From: Atrichornis clamosus
Lineage: Eukaryota; Chordata; Aves; Passeriformes; Menuridae
DNA: 64,000 nucleotides
Assembly (NCBI GenBank): GCA_013400975.1
Contig: WBMZ01000284.1
Coordinates: forward strand, 1 to 64,000
Direction of reading: 5' to 3'
The position numbers and the translations under genes were made by a program. The notes below the pieces were generated by a model. That model was not told the origin of the DNA and did not search any database. It was given only the letters and a program-made list of their open reading frames with translations. Of this stretch, positions 49,801 to 61,930 are shown piece after piece (positions within the stretch are counted from its first letter, which is position 1; each line of letters begins with the position of its first letter).

Positions 49801-52769
49801 CAGAGCTTTGCATGCTGATAGGTGGTTATTCACATGATGCCATCAGGAGTAGTGCTGTAGAGCTCACATGTAGCAACACTTCCAGACAGCTCTGAGTCTC
49901 AGGCAGGTGTGGCACACACTTCCCTCCCGGGAGTCAGGAGCTGTGGAGTGCATACTACATTAGTCCTCAAAAATCTTCATTATGTCTCTATTCATCTCAG
50001 GAGTCAGCTCAGGATGTAGACACAGCTCTACAAAGCTCTCGAACAATTGCACGTGAGCTCTCCTTCATACCGGGGCTGTCATCAGACCTGAGAGCCTGGA
50101 AGTTTCCTGTGAGGGTCTAACTGAAAGAGCTCAGTTTGAGTTTTCTCTTATATGACTTTCAGCTGTTGACCTTTTTTGCCTGGGAGGATGAGCCTCTCAG
50201 AGCTACTGGGTGACCAGACACTTTGCACACTGCTGCCATGTATCCTTTTTTCCATAATCTGCATGCATTCTAAAACCCCAAATATAAATACAGGGAGCAT
50301 ACTGCATGCATAAGGAATATGATCATGTTCATTTTCATTTGTCTTTTCATAAGGAAGACTGCTTCATCACAATGAATTAATTTGCTAATACATTTTCCCT
50401 TAGGGCATGTGTGTCTCCTTGATTGAATTGGTTATCAAAATTTATTACAGTTTAAGACCCACCCCACAACGTGTGCAAGGTCCTGATTTATTACTAAATG
50501 CTCTGACTTCTGTACCTTTGTAAAATGGACATGCTGTGGATTTAACTTAGATATGTTGTTAGTTGACTGGCAACAAAGCTATGGATGTCACACACACTTT
50601 GCATAATTTTGGTCATTGCAGCACATGCTGTTACCATAAAACTAACCAGTGCAACAGTTGCCCACTTCAGTGTAAATAAATTTGAGGACCGCTTCCCATT
50701 AGGCTGTGGATACAAAAAGCATTTTCTCCTAAACCAGTGAAAAGGAGAGAAGCAGGATGCATGGAGCTGTGCAGGGCAGAAAGGAAAAATCCTTTCCCCA
50801 AATAAAGGGATTTATTTGTTTCTTTTCTTTGTCTTTATGTGTGGCTCTTGAGCTAGCCATTTACTCTCCCTTGAATTTTATTTCTGACTTTGTGAAATCA
50901 TAAATGTAATGCTGAATCGTAAATCTAAAGCTCTTCACTCTGTACCTCAGAGGACCGAGGGGAAGATGACCCAAATAATGTGTATTCAGAACAGCACTCT
51001 CAGTACCAAGCTGTGAATGAATGAGTTCAGGTAATGAGAAGAGGAAAAATTGCTTTAATGCAGTCTGGTCCAGATGCATGCCAGCTTAATCCAGCTGACC
51101 TAGCAAGACATACTTTTTGGAAAAATAAAAATAGCCAGAGGATCCCTTAGGTGTTGCAGAAATAAGGAGAAAAATTGGCATTAAACACTTACCAAATCAC
51201 AACCCTTGGCAGTTATTTAGTATTGCAAGTGTGGGAAGGTACCTCACAGCATACCATACCAGCAGCAGCAGAGCTGGAAAATGCTGATGTTCCCTCACCA
51301 GGTGCACATTTGTATCAACAGACAATTATTTATAAAGATAAGAAATGGTCACTTTCCATAAGGGAATAGCGCTGCACCAAGGACCCCCTGACAACGCCTA
51401 GCATTACTGCCTAAACTCAGTTTACAGCATGCACACACACAGAGGTGCCATCCAGCCAGAGGTCTGTCTGCAGGAGTGGCTGTGAGCTGGCACACGGGCT
51501 GCTTCTACTTCTCAGAGTAGCAAAAACAAGCAGCAAAAACTGAGACCTGCCGGGAATCCAGCACGCCTGCAAAACCCAACAGGAGTAGGGGAAGACAATT
51601 TCTTTGAACGCTGTGGCCTGCTTTTACACAGTTTTGCAACAAACTCTTTCTCCCCACCACATTCAACATGCTTCTTTTAAAACTAAGAAACAAGGAGGTG
51701 TCCTGCCACTACTGAGTTAACACCTGTGAACTCCATTACTTGCAGTGCTGTACAATGCACAAAATGCCTACTGCAAATCAAGTTACAGCAGTGCATTTGG
51801 ATACAAGCTTTAAAACACACACTCACTGTTTATTCCCCATGCCTTCTGACTGCATGTTCATACGTGATTCCTAAGGCACTAAATTTAATCAGAGAAAACA
51901 AACACCAAGATTTGCTCACGTGTTCAAAATTATTTCACTAATTTTCACATCAGAAACAGCATGCACCTTATTTTTCAAGTTGGTTTAACCTATCTCTCCC
52001 TGATTTCAATGAAAGTAAGAGTTTTGGGAAAATAATTTAGGATTAAGAAGTTAAGATCAGTCTCAATAAAGTAAATCCATACTTATCTCAAAGAAGCATT
52101 GCCATTTACCTGTATTGCAGGTAACTCAGCCACAGACTCTTTCAGAAACTGTTGAAGTTCCTCAGATATTTGTCATTCTGCTGTAGTCTACCTGTGCCCC
52201 ATCAGGGGCTTTCTATCTCAAATACTTCAGCTGTGCCTATTTTATCTATGACAAAGGTTCAAGGCCAGTTTACCCAAGGAGCTGTTCTTTTGTTCAATAC
52301 CCACTTTGACAGTTCACTTTTCATGAACATGTGATCTGTAAAATACAACTGAACAGTAAAAAAGGATTGCCTTAGGAGCTGTGAGTTTAGCCAGCTGTGA
52401 GTATGACAAAGTAAAAATGTTCCCTCTTGTTACTCCTGATCAAAACAGTAAAAAAACTTTGGCAACTTCGATGCATTTCCCCCCCTGTCTTAGAAGTTTA
52501 AGACAATTAGTTTCAAGTGTTTCTAATGTTCTTTCTACTTCTTGCTGGACTTTTTTGCTGGCAATAGTTTGACCTAATGTCCCCAATCTTTCTCTCAGCT
52601 TCTTGCAATCTCAAGCAGAAATGTTCTCACATATTGTCCAGTACAGTCAATCAGACATGAACTGTGTCCAATGCTTGCCTATAGCTTTGCTGTTTATTCC
52701 AGTGAATCGTGGACCTCCTGCTGCTGTGAAATCTCACAAGTTATCTTCCACCATCTGGAGTTTGTGAGA
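46879..52769. other. Unassigned intergenic DNA
   Basis: No gene was recognised. A GC-richer stretch at 48040-48600 opens several overlapping frames on both strands (P-, A-, S- and C-rich), which points to composition rather than coding. On the minus strand, 48745-48581 reads 54 codons ending AGEEELMEMEELLQ and a stop, without a recognised family. The rest shows no named repeat. Confidence 0.55.
47584..47615 (+). repeat. Short tandem repeat, 12-bp unit
   Basis: The unit CAAATATCCTAG is present about 2.7 times in direct tandem. Confidence 0.85.
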
Positions 52770-52811
52770 TTAATAATAATAATAACAATAAGAAGAAGTA
52801 ATAATAAATTA
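52770..52811 (+). repeat. Imperfect (AAT)n microsatellite
   Basis: TAATAATAATAATAAC is followed by AATAAGAAGAAG and TAATAATAA, a trinucleotide repeat with AAG interruptions. Confidence 0.9.
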
Positions 52812-53859
52812 ATCCTGATTAACTTTAATTACTTTTCCTCCAGCTTCAGTTTTCTTTGAGCTCCTTCAGAAAACCTTCAGCATATCTTAGCTAACACACT
52901 GAGTTGCCATTCCTGGAGTCACTGCTCCCTCTCAAGGCACACCTGTAGCTGATTTGTCCACACAACTGAGGCAGGTGCCCAGCTGTGTAGACAAGGTGAG
53001 CACTAAGGGCTGGATCTGCCACAAGGAGCCAAAAGCAGCAGCTGTCCACAACAATCCGGCTTGACTAAACTTGAGCTCTACAATCAAACACATAATACAA
53101 AGCTGCTTCTGTTGGCAAAGAGGTAGACTGCAACGTTTTTATTCATTTGAAGTTATTTCAGGGCCGCTTTGAAAGATATTTAATTATTGATGTTCGACCA
53201 AATGGGGGAAGAGCAAATTTGAGAGGGTTCCATTGAGGAAGCCTGCAGAAAATTCTTCCTTTACCTTTACCTTTCATTGTCAGAAATGTCAGTTCACATA
53301 TTTGTGTTGTGACTCTCCTATTTATTTTCTTTAAGCCTTCCATAATTAAGAAAGAATAGCTAATCTCTGACTAAAAAAAAGGAAAAAAAAGAAACCAAAA
53401 AATACAATTCTGAACCAAACTATTATAAGGAAAAGCTGGAAAACTGATGGTCATTTGAACAGTAAGCACCCAAAGAGAATGCATTTGAGTTAGTTGAGCT
53501 GCTGAATTAACAAAGCCAGGGTTTCTGCAGACCCATTCTCATAGGAACTCCAGTTGAAGCTTTTCCCACATTTGTGACACTTCTAATCTTTATTCCTGCT
53601 TTTTCCCCTGGTCTGTTCACTCCCTGGAGTCTAATTAGTGTTGAGCTCAGACCGAGACTTTCCATCTACTCATTGCCTGGCAAGTTGCAGGAAGCTAAAT
53701 ACCCCCAACTTCTCCGTGAAACCTGATCAATAGATTATCATGGAAGAAAGGCCAAACAGCCACACAAATTCTTATTCACCCAGAGCATGATCATGCTACC
53801 TTTCCTTCCTTTGAAATGCAAGTTAAAAAAAAGAGAGCTGCTGTGTTTCTTTTGAGCAT

Positions 53860-54090
53860 TATGAGTGCCTGTGCCTAACTGGGAGTGGATGAGGCTGGCA
53901 TTCAAATGTGGCATTTTGAAAAAAGCAAGGAAAAACTCAAAGGCATTCCTATTGTCTGTGAGTAAGAAAGGAGGGTATTGGGTGGAAGGGGATGCACGCC
54001 TGCTCAGCTGGGTAAGTGAAACAATTAACTTCTAGTCTTCGGCTATCTTTTTAATTGCTCATTAGAAAACTCATCTGTGTACACTTGCAA
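53860..54090. promoter_or_regulatory. Candidate conserved non-coding element
   Basis: This segment has clustered homeodomain-type words (ACAATTAACTTC near 54021 and TTAATTGCTCATTAG at 54051-54065) next to 'ggcattcaaatgtggcatttt'. No transposon signature is seen. The call rests on texture only. Confidence 0.2.
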
Positions 54091-56689
54091 TGGAAAAAAA
54101 CCCATCCGAAGTATGTCACAGGCAGATGTGCGTGCTGTGCAGCAGTAACTCACGGAACCCTGAGATGTGATTTTGGGAGCAGAGCAGGGGAGGGAGGAGG
54201 GTATACTGATCAACCAGGGAGGCCAAGATCTTGAAATATATCCTTTTATGTTTTATATAGCCGTAGATGAGTTGTTTAGATTACAGAAACACAATAAGAG
54301 TGAACAGTGCAAGTAACACCTTTGCGTGTGCCTCGGCAATTCAGCAATGGCTGCTGCCTTCCCACACCAAGAAGTGCAGTAGGACAAGTGTGCTCTGGAG
54401 CAACAGTGCCTGAATTCCATAGCTGCACACATGACCACCTCCTGAGCCTATGCATCTGCTCCAGAGCACACCTGAAAATCTATTGCTGTGCCAAAATACA
54501 TTCATGATAAGCAGCTGCTGGGTGAGCTTGTCTCTGCCGCTCCCCTGCCACCTCCTCGCCCTGAGCAGGAACGCACGTGTTACTCCGCCTGCCTTCCACT
54601 CCAGCAGCTATTTTATAAATTCTTCACTGTGCATTAGACTATTGGTTTATTTACTAGAAGTCAAGAATACATTTACAACATCACTCTCTATGAAGCATTC
54701 TTTAAGAGAGCTTCCATACTAATTAAGTTAAATGCGATAATGACACCCTGTTGATGGAACTGAAGCTAATGATAATGATGCCATACATTTAGTTGCAAGC
54801 ACCTACTCAGTTAAATGAATGGCTCTATTGTTTTAACAGCACTAAGTCCCACAGCCTGGGAGACCACAGGAGAGAAAACAAAATACGTTACAATGCAGTT
54901 GCTTTGCAGGGCAATAAATAGGTTTGAAATGCACTCCTCTGGCTTAGATGAACACGTGTCCAATCAATTACTCTGTCCTGGTATAGAGAGATATGTACTA
55001 GTGGAAATATGGTGACTTCTAAAACTGGAATGATGAAAAATTGATGCCTTTTTAATCAAATGAGCACAAATTTGCTCTGTCCAGAATATATTTATTTGAA
55101 CTACAATAAGTATTTGGAAAAAGTATTTCTTTCAAGAATGTCTGAAAATCAATAATACTCTCCAACCTTTGCTGATCACATATTAGACCTTTTTTCAGAC
55201 TGTAAATGTGCACTTAGGACTGAGTGCAAAGCAATCTGAGTGAAATTGCAATTCTTCATTGATTTTACACCCCAAGACTTCCCTGCCTCTTTCTCCAAAC
55301 AGTCTCCCACCAATACAGTACAGTTTTGCTGTAATTTACCCAGATTTGCCTTTTTGAAAGCATCTTCACCAAGGCATTAAAAGAAGAGGAGGTCTTTTTG
55401 GGTTTGGTCTGTTGGGGATTTTTCTTTCAAATTACAATGTATCTATAGTAATGTTGATCTGAACAAATGATAGGGTTGCTCTTTATATCTGCAACAGTCA
55501 GATGTGTCTCTCAGAACAGCTTTCTTCTTTGCTCTTTCTTCCATGATTAAAGAAATATTAAAAGCATTCATCTCCTCAAAAATATTTTTTTGGAGCGTAG
55601 AAGCTCACAGTTACACTTACATACACTATTATCCTCAGAAGGCAGGTACTGTAGTAGATACCCCACAGCTACACATTTCCCTTCCTCTTTTTCAGAAGGT
55701 CCGTTTCTGTGAGACAAGACCGTGCCACCCCCTGCAATCTATTGCTGAGTAGCTGCCTTAAGAGTACCCTTCTCAAAACATCACTGCCTGAGCAAACGTT
55801 CTCACCTATTTCTGTGGTGGGCAAAGTCCCAGGCTAAGCAGGGACAGCCCTGGTTCCTCAGCAGTGCTGTTCCCTCACACCTCCCCAGCTGGAGGCTGGC
55901 ACTCTCGCCTAAGCCCAGCATCAGCAGAGACCACAGGGGAGGCAGAGCAGCTCAGCCCAGCAGCTGGACAGCTCCAGTCTTCCCTGGTCACTGTGGCTCC
56001 ACCTGCTATCTCGATACAGACCATGCAAGCAAGTGAACTTGGCTAAATGCATGGACTAATAACCATCTCCAGTGGCACAAGGGGTCTAGAGGATGGATCA
56101 GCTACACGTGTTTGAGCCACAGGCTCTGCCATATTATTCTTTCTATCTGCTTCCTACCCCTCTCTATCTAAAAGCGCATCTTTGAGGGTAGCCTGCTCTT
56201 CTCATCACACATTTGATTTTGCAAGACTGACCAAATATCTTGCAAGTAATTAACAGACCTACTCATGGTTGCCTACATTTATATGCAATTAATTTCTGGC
56301 CTTAAGACAAACTATTCTTTATTGTTCATTCCTGTAAATTCTCATGCATGTCCTTAGAATGACATCCACAAATACTTTCATTAAAATCACCAAAACTATT
56401 CAGATGCATAAATTTAAAGCACATCCATATGTGACTGGAAGATTTTGGCCTGTTTCTGCTGACATTTCATGTCTATTGAACCCCTATGACTTGGCATATT
56501 TAGAAAACATCTGCTGTAGTTAACAGAGTCCATACTCCTATTTTTCCTGTCTTTCATTTTTATGTTCACCCTCAAAGACACGACAGCATCGAGTGTAAAT
56601 AGCAGCAATATGCTGTGTATATGCAAAGCCTAATAGATTCCATCTCAGACTGATATATATGGGAAACTGAACCAATACATCTTTAAACC

Positions 56690-56990
56690 CATAAGATCTG
56701 CAGATGTCATCTATAGCCTTGTAAATTACAAACTTTTATTGTTTTATTTTTACAGTTGATGATTGTAAAATATGAAATTGGGCATTATCACTGTGTAATA
56801 GCAGCAGCTTTAGAAACATGGTGCTACAGAAGGGAGCATATATTAAAAGACAGAGTATTCAAGGGAGCCTTATAATGCAATTTTAAGCTCTACAGCTGAA
56901 TGTATAATAAAATCGCAAAGCCAGATATGAAACAATGTTTGCTAATAAGAGAAAAGTGAAAACTTTATTAAATTCCTGGGACTTCAGAAA
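56690..56990. promoter_or_regulatory. Candidate conserved non-coding element
   Basis: This AT-rich segment has several TTTAT/ATAAA posterior-Hox-like words (CTTTTATTGTTTTATTTTTA near 56733, ATAATAAAATCG near 56905) and 'gggcattatcactgtgtaatagcagcag'. It has no open frame or repeat signature. The texture resembles vertebrate enhancers, and conservation is untested. Confidence 0.22.
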
Positions 56991-59310
56991 CCAGCAAGGA
57001 AAAAACAGAAGCATGGAGGACATTTAATTAAGGATAAAGGCTGTTTGAGTCATGCTGGGGCATCTGGTCACCCTACATTAAACTGAACATGACAGTGAAT
57101 AATAAAGTATGTAAGAATGACATAAAAATAACTGAAAGGCAGCTTTGCAAGCTGATACGAGCAAGGAAGTCTTGAGTTAAGGTCCCTGCTCCCTGCTTTA
57201 AATCAGCCTCCTGTGGCTGAAGCATGTTGCAGCCACCCTCCATGACAAGATCAGAGACACAAATGGCCAGAAAAGGCTTCCAAAAGATAATTTTGCAGAG
57301 ACCAAATGAGACTGCACTGCTTTGTAGAGCTGTTGGAGCCCAGTACACTTCCCAGTAGCTTCTTCTGCTCCTAGCTTTCCAACATGGCAAGTGTGGCACA
57401 CGTTGCCTTTCAGGCCCTGAGCTGTCTGGTGCCTGGTGTAGGATCCCACACCTTGTGTCTGATCACATCCCAGTGCGTGTGGTGGGAGACAACAGTGACT
57501 GTAATTTTAAAAGGCACTCTCTTCATGGTGTTTCCCATACTTTACTGCAGAGCTTTGACGCTTTTGTTACTACCTCTGTCTCCCAGTAACAAGCCCCAGA
57601 GGAGGCAGGGAGGGAGGATCACAGGATGCACAAACAGCACAAAGCATCAAAAAACACAAAACTCCCCCCTGGCTTTTACCCAACTTTTAGCATATGAATC
57701 AAGTGCTGAATCCCGTTATGAAGATTTTTGATCCCAGAAGTTGATGCCTACTAAACTCATGACAGGTCAAAGTCTCAAAGATGCTCTGTTCCTTAGAATG
57801 TTGTGGAAACAAGAGAAAGCCACATCTCATGTTTCCCAAGGGGCACACTGAGGTGGGAAGTTCACAGAGAAAAATGTTGCAGTCACCCCAACTCTGCAAA
57901 CAGCTTCAGCCACTGTTTGTGCCTTATTGAGCACCAGAAAAACCCTCTACATGGCCCCAGTATGGATCCCAAATGGACATCTCTCCATCTGAACATCTCA
58001 CAGTATTCTCCTGAGCAGATTTCATGTGTCCAAAGGGGGTGACCTTATACTGCCGCTTTAGGATAAAATTCAATTAAAAACTCTGCCAGTCATGAGAGGC
58101 CCACAGAGAGTCAAGCTTCATTAGTTGTCATGTTCTCAGCCCTATTGCTCTGCCAAACCAGACATATTTTTATTCTTCCAGTTTCTTTGGTACACATCTT
58201 AATTTTTGCTCTACACTAAAAACGTCACAACCCAAGGTTAGGCCCCCTCCCTCCAGCTCACCAAAAGAGGACCCCCCAGAAAGGCAATGAGCTTTTTCCA
58301 AATCTACTGAAAAATGGGTCGTAAATTATTTTGAGACACAGGGGGGCCCCACAGCTTTTCAGTTTGTACATGTTAAGGCTACAGCATCATCTTATTCAGA
58401 GCAAAACTGGGGATAAGAGCCTAAGTCATTCCAGAGATGCCAGTCATGCCAAGCTTCCTTTGGGTGGATTTGTATTTTTGCCTGGAATCAGGTACAAGAA
58501 CAAAATATCATTTTATTGCTGGGCCAGGGAGGAATTACACCTCTTACTAGCCCCACCTTCATGGAAGAACTGGAATCAAAGAAGAAAAACAAAAAGCGGG
58601 AAAAATAAGTGTTGGTCTGTGCAATTCTAAGTTTGGTATTGGCTCACTTTCTAAGTAATACCTGTGGGAATTTGCTTTCCTTTTTTCAGAGTGTGGCTTG
58701 ATCTTATGTTCTCTGCAACAGCACTCAGTCTCTTAGACATGCACTTTTCTCCAACATCTGGAGCAGTATGTGAAAAATTGGGTACTATGTGACCTTCTAT
58801 CAAAACATTACCTCACATGTACAAATAGACCTTTTACAACAGCTCCTTCCTCTACTGCTCCCCCTGCCACCATCACTATTCTGTTCTGGAAGACTGGTCC
58901 TCAAACTTTTTTTTTTTCTTTTTTTAAATATGCCATGCACGTGGTAGACATGGTGAATTAAAAAAAAATAGCAGAATTTGAGTGAAGAGACAGAGGCAAG
59001 AGCATGAAGTGTTCTGAAGAGATAGGAGATCAAAAAAAGTGTAATTCCCATATCCCTTAAAGGTTTATTCATATATACAATGGCTCATCATATCTGGAAT
59101 TACTTTTCATGGGAGCTCAGCATGTGTGAGTTTTTATCAGCTGGCTTCCAAAAGTGCATGCCTTCAGGAAGGACAGCCTGGAACAGGCAGGAGAGCTGGA
59201 CACCCAGAACTGGCTGCTGCTGCTGGGAGCAGAAAGTCCAGCCTGGCTGGCAGCCAATTTACAGACACTCAAACTTGATGTTTAGAAAACAAACACACTT
59301 GAGAGAAAAC

Positions 59311-59382
59311 GTACACACAGAAATGTACATACACACATAAACACACACATACAGATATATATATATATATCTATGTATCTAT
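59311..59382 (+). repeat. Compound (CA)n/(TA)n microsatellite
   Basis: Interrupted ACACACA stretches lead into AGATATATATATATATAT and then CTATGTATCTATGG. This is a compound simple repeat of about 70 bp. Confidence 0.9.
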
Positions 59383-61794
59383 GGAATTAGGTATCCCTGG
59401 GACCGTGGGATGATCATGACAGACACTTGCATCCCAGTGCCCCGAGCTATCATTACACCAACCAGGATATTTTCCTTTTTCTTATGGGAGCTCTCTCTAG
59501 TCAAGGGTTCTCCAGCAGGGACAGTAAAAGGGAGATAGAGCTGATGGAGATGCAGGAAGTGTGCAGGAAGGGGTTTTTCCTCCCTCCTCTCTGGTTGCAG
59601 TGGTACTTCAGCTCAGATTGTGAGAGTCTGGTACAGCTGTCTCAAAATATACTTTCCAAGGCGTCCTCTAAATGAGAAGGTGAAATGGGAAAATAAAAAA
59701 ATAGTAAGTATGGGAATGATTTCAAATATCTGCTATCTTTCCTCAAAAGCATCTCTCTTATTTCCTAGCCAGCTCATCCTCTTAGGGCCTCCTCCTTTGG
59801 GAAAAGCCATGCCTCATGAGATGCTGCATCCCAGGCACCATAAATACATTACCATTTTCAAGCTAGTCTCAGAGGGTTTAGGGAGGTCTGGCTCATGGTA
59901 TTTTAATATCTCAGTTTGACAATATTGCCCAAAACCACAATGCTGATGTCAATATTTCACAAGTATTCATGAGAGAAATAAAAGCAAGAAACAATATATA
60001 TGTTTTATCTTCAAAAACAGGAAAAGCTACCAGGAATATTGGAGTTCAAACAAGCATTGCAGACATCAAAATCTATGCTAAGACTTCCTAAATAGGTTGG
60101 GGTATAAGGAAAGGCCAGCATTAACATCACTTAGCATTAACTCTTCCTCTATATAACACCCAAACAGCATTTAAATATCGAGGAAAAAACTACTTACAAC
60201 TGAACTGCAAGACATAAATGGTCTTACCCTGGAAGCAACACCTTCCCCCACTCTTTTTATCCTACATATCTGGACTTTTTTATTTTAGCCTGGAACCTTA
60301 GATTTGAAGTGTCTGTTTTAATCTCTACTCTTCTGCCCACCACCTCTTCTGCAGCTGCTCTCAACTACTCTGCCAGTTTGACTTCCCTGGCTTTGGTGTG
60401 GCTGCATCAGAGCACCTGGGGGGAATTTAATTTGGTTGTCAGTCCTCAAGAGCTGACCCACACTCCTGTAGCTGCGTTGGCTCTGCAGGACTGATGGGAA
60501 TAAAAAGTAGGTAAGAACTTATTTTTGTGACTGAAGTCAGCAGATACAACTCTGCACAGAGGTAGCAGATGTGTCGAGTAAGAGCATTTTTAAATGGTGA
60601 CTTCTCAAAGTGGGATTTTACTGTAAGTTATATAGCACACCAGTTTTGTGATCTCTCAGCCCTGAGACTGTCCCTGTAATATTAATTGTATACTTTCCAA
60701 AGTGCTACCCTAAACATTTTTCTCAGTGCTAGCAGGAGTAGTAAGAAATGACCAGTACCTTCCAATAAATATAAATTTCCTCTTACTTCTGAGGTAATCT
60801 AATCCATACAGATGCATTTCAAGGTCTGTCAAAGTTATTCAGGCTCATTCCACAGCAGCCCAAACACTCTCTGCCTTGGAATTTTACCAAGATGTACTAT
60901 GGAAAGAAATCCAAGAGTAGGTGAATTAGCAATGTGAGCTATTGCTGGATAAAACTGCTATGTTTATTAGGCAAATAAACCAACAAATGAAAATCACAAA
61001 GAAGATGCCAAACATAAAAATGACATTCCTGTCACTGTGAGAAACACTGAGAATTGCTCAACTGGAATAAAGCATAAGATTTAGCAAACTGTTCTTGCAG
61101 ATGTGGTTATAAGTTTTAGCAGCAATAGGTTTTACAGCTATTAGGGCTTAGAACCAAAAGCACTGATGAAGCTCTATGGCCAACATTATACAGGGGAGAG
61201 CTAAATAAAAGTCATTGTAGCAGAACTCTACGGCATACAAATATCTAAGTGTGAATAACACGATGCCAACTCACGCTGGTCCTTTTGTCTGCCTATGCTA
61301 ACAGTGTGGGTGTCAGCAGATGCTACCCCAAATACACCATTAATTTTGCAACCCAGGAAACCCAACCACATGACAAGGGGCTTAGAAACTTGAACAAGCT
61401 GATGCCAATGCACAGGCAGGCCCCCTCTGGTGTGCAGAGAATGGTGCTTAATCTTTTCCTATTAGGATTCTATCCTTCAGCTTGTAACATCTAACCCCAG
61501 GGGTCTGTGAGGCTCAGTACTGCAATGCAAAGCCTTGCATAAAAGCTGAACATCACTGCCCCCAACACACAAGCCCCCCCTGGGTACAATGCTCCCATGC
61601 TTTCAGGACCAACTCCCTAACCCTAACATGGATCTCCCCACCAGTCCCAGCAGCAGAGCACCAGCAGGCCTGCCCTATTCCTCAGCTGGGAAGCTGCCTT
61701 GGGCCTCTCACCCTCTGCCCCTGCCCCATCCCTTAACTCCCCATGCCAGGGGCAGGCACTGGCTGCCTGTGGATGGCAGAAGAGCAGCCACATC
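59383..61794. other. Unassigned intergenic DNA
   Basis: No gene or named repeat was recognised. 61560-61790 is C-rich with a 90-codon proline-rich frame (61589-61861) that runs into the LTR end, so it is not a real gene. Confidence 0.55.
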
Positions 61795-61930
61795 TGTCAT
61801 GGTTCAACCTAAGACAGCAACTAAGCCCCCCACAGCTGCTCACTCACTCCCCTCACAGTGAGATGGGGAAGAGAATGAGAAGAGTATGAGAGAAAATTCA
61901 TGGGTTAAGATAAAATTTCACAGGGTAGAA
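61795..61930 (-). mobile_element. Truncated endogenous-retrovirus LTR, U5 end
   Basis: Starting at TGTCATGGTTCAACC, the plus strand reads 'agacagcaactaagcc...cacagctgctcactcactcccctcacagtgagatggggaagagaat', then 'aaattcatgggttaagataaaattt'. This matches the terminal part of an LTR I know from neoavian genomes ('tgtcatggtttaaccc...cagcaactaag...cagccgctcgctcactccc...gatgggg...ctcgtgggttgagataa'). In full copies the opposite end reads CCAGCTGAAACCAGGACA, so I take the LTR to be on the minus strand with its U5 terminus at 61795. The match stops near 61930, so only about 135 bp remain. No coding part of the provirus is present. Confidence 0.75.

Larger units (their letters stand above)
52812..59310. 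other. Unassigned DNA with candidate conserved blocks
   Basis: There is no gene or nameable transposon. Possible conserved blocks at 53860-54090 and 56690-56990 are listed separately. Open frames at 57073-57449 (minus) and 57384-57731 (plus) overlap and lack motifs. A T-rich run lies at 58917-58935. Confidence 0.55.

Noticed and set aside
57073..57731. Overlapping plus and minus frames of 83-115 codons
   Set aside because: No motif or splice support.
61589..61861. 90-codon proline-rich frame
   Set aside because: It runs from C-rich sequence into the LTR end, so it is not a gene.
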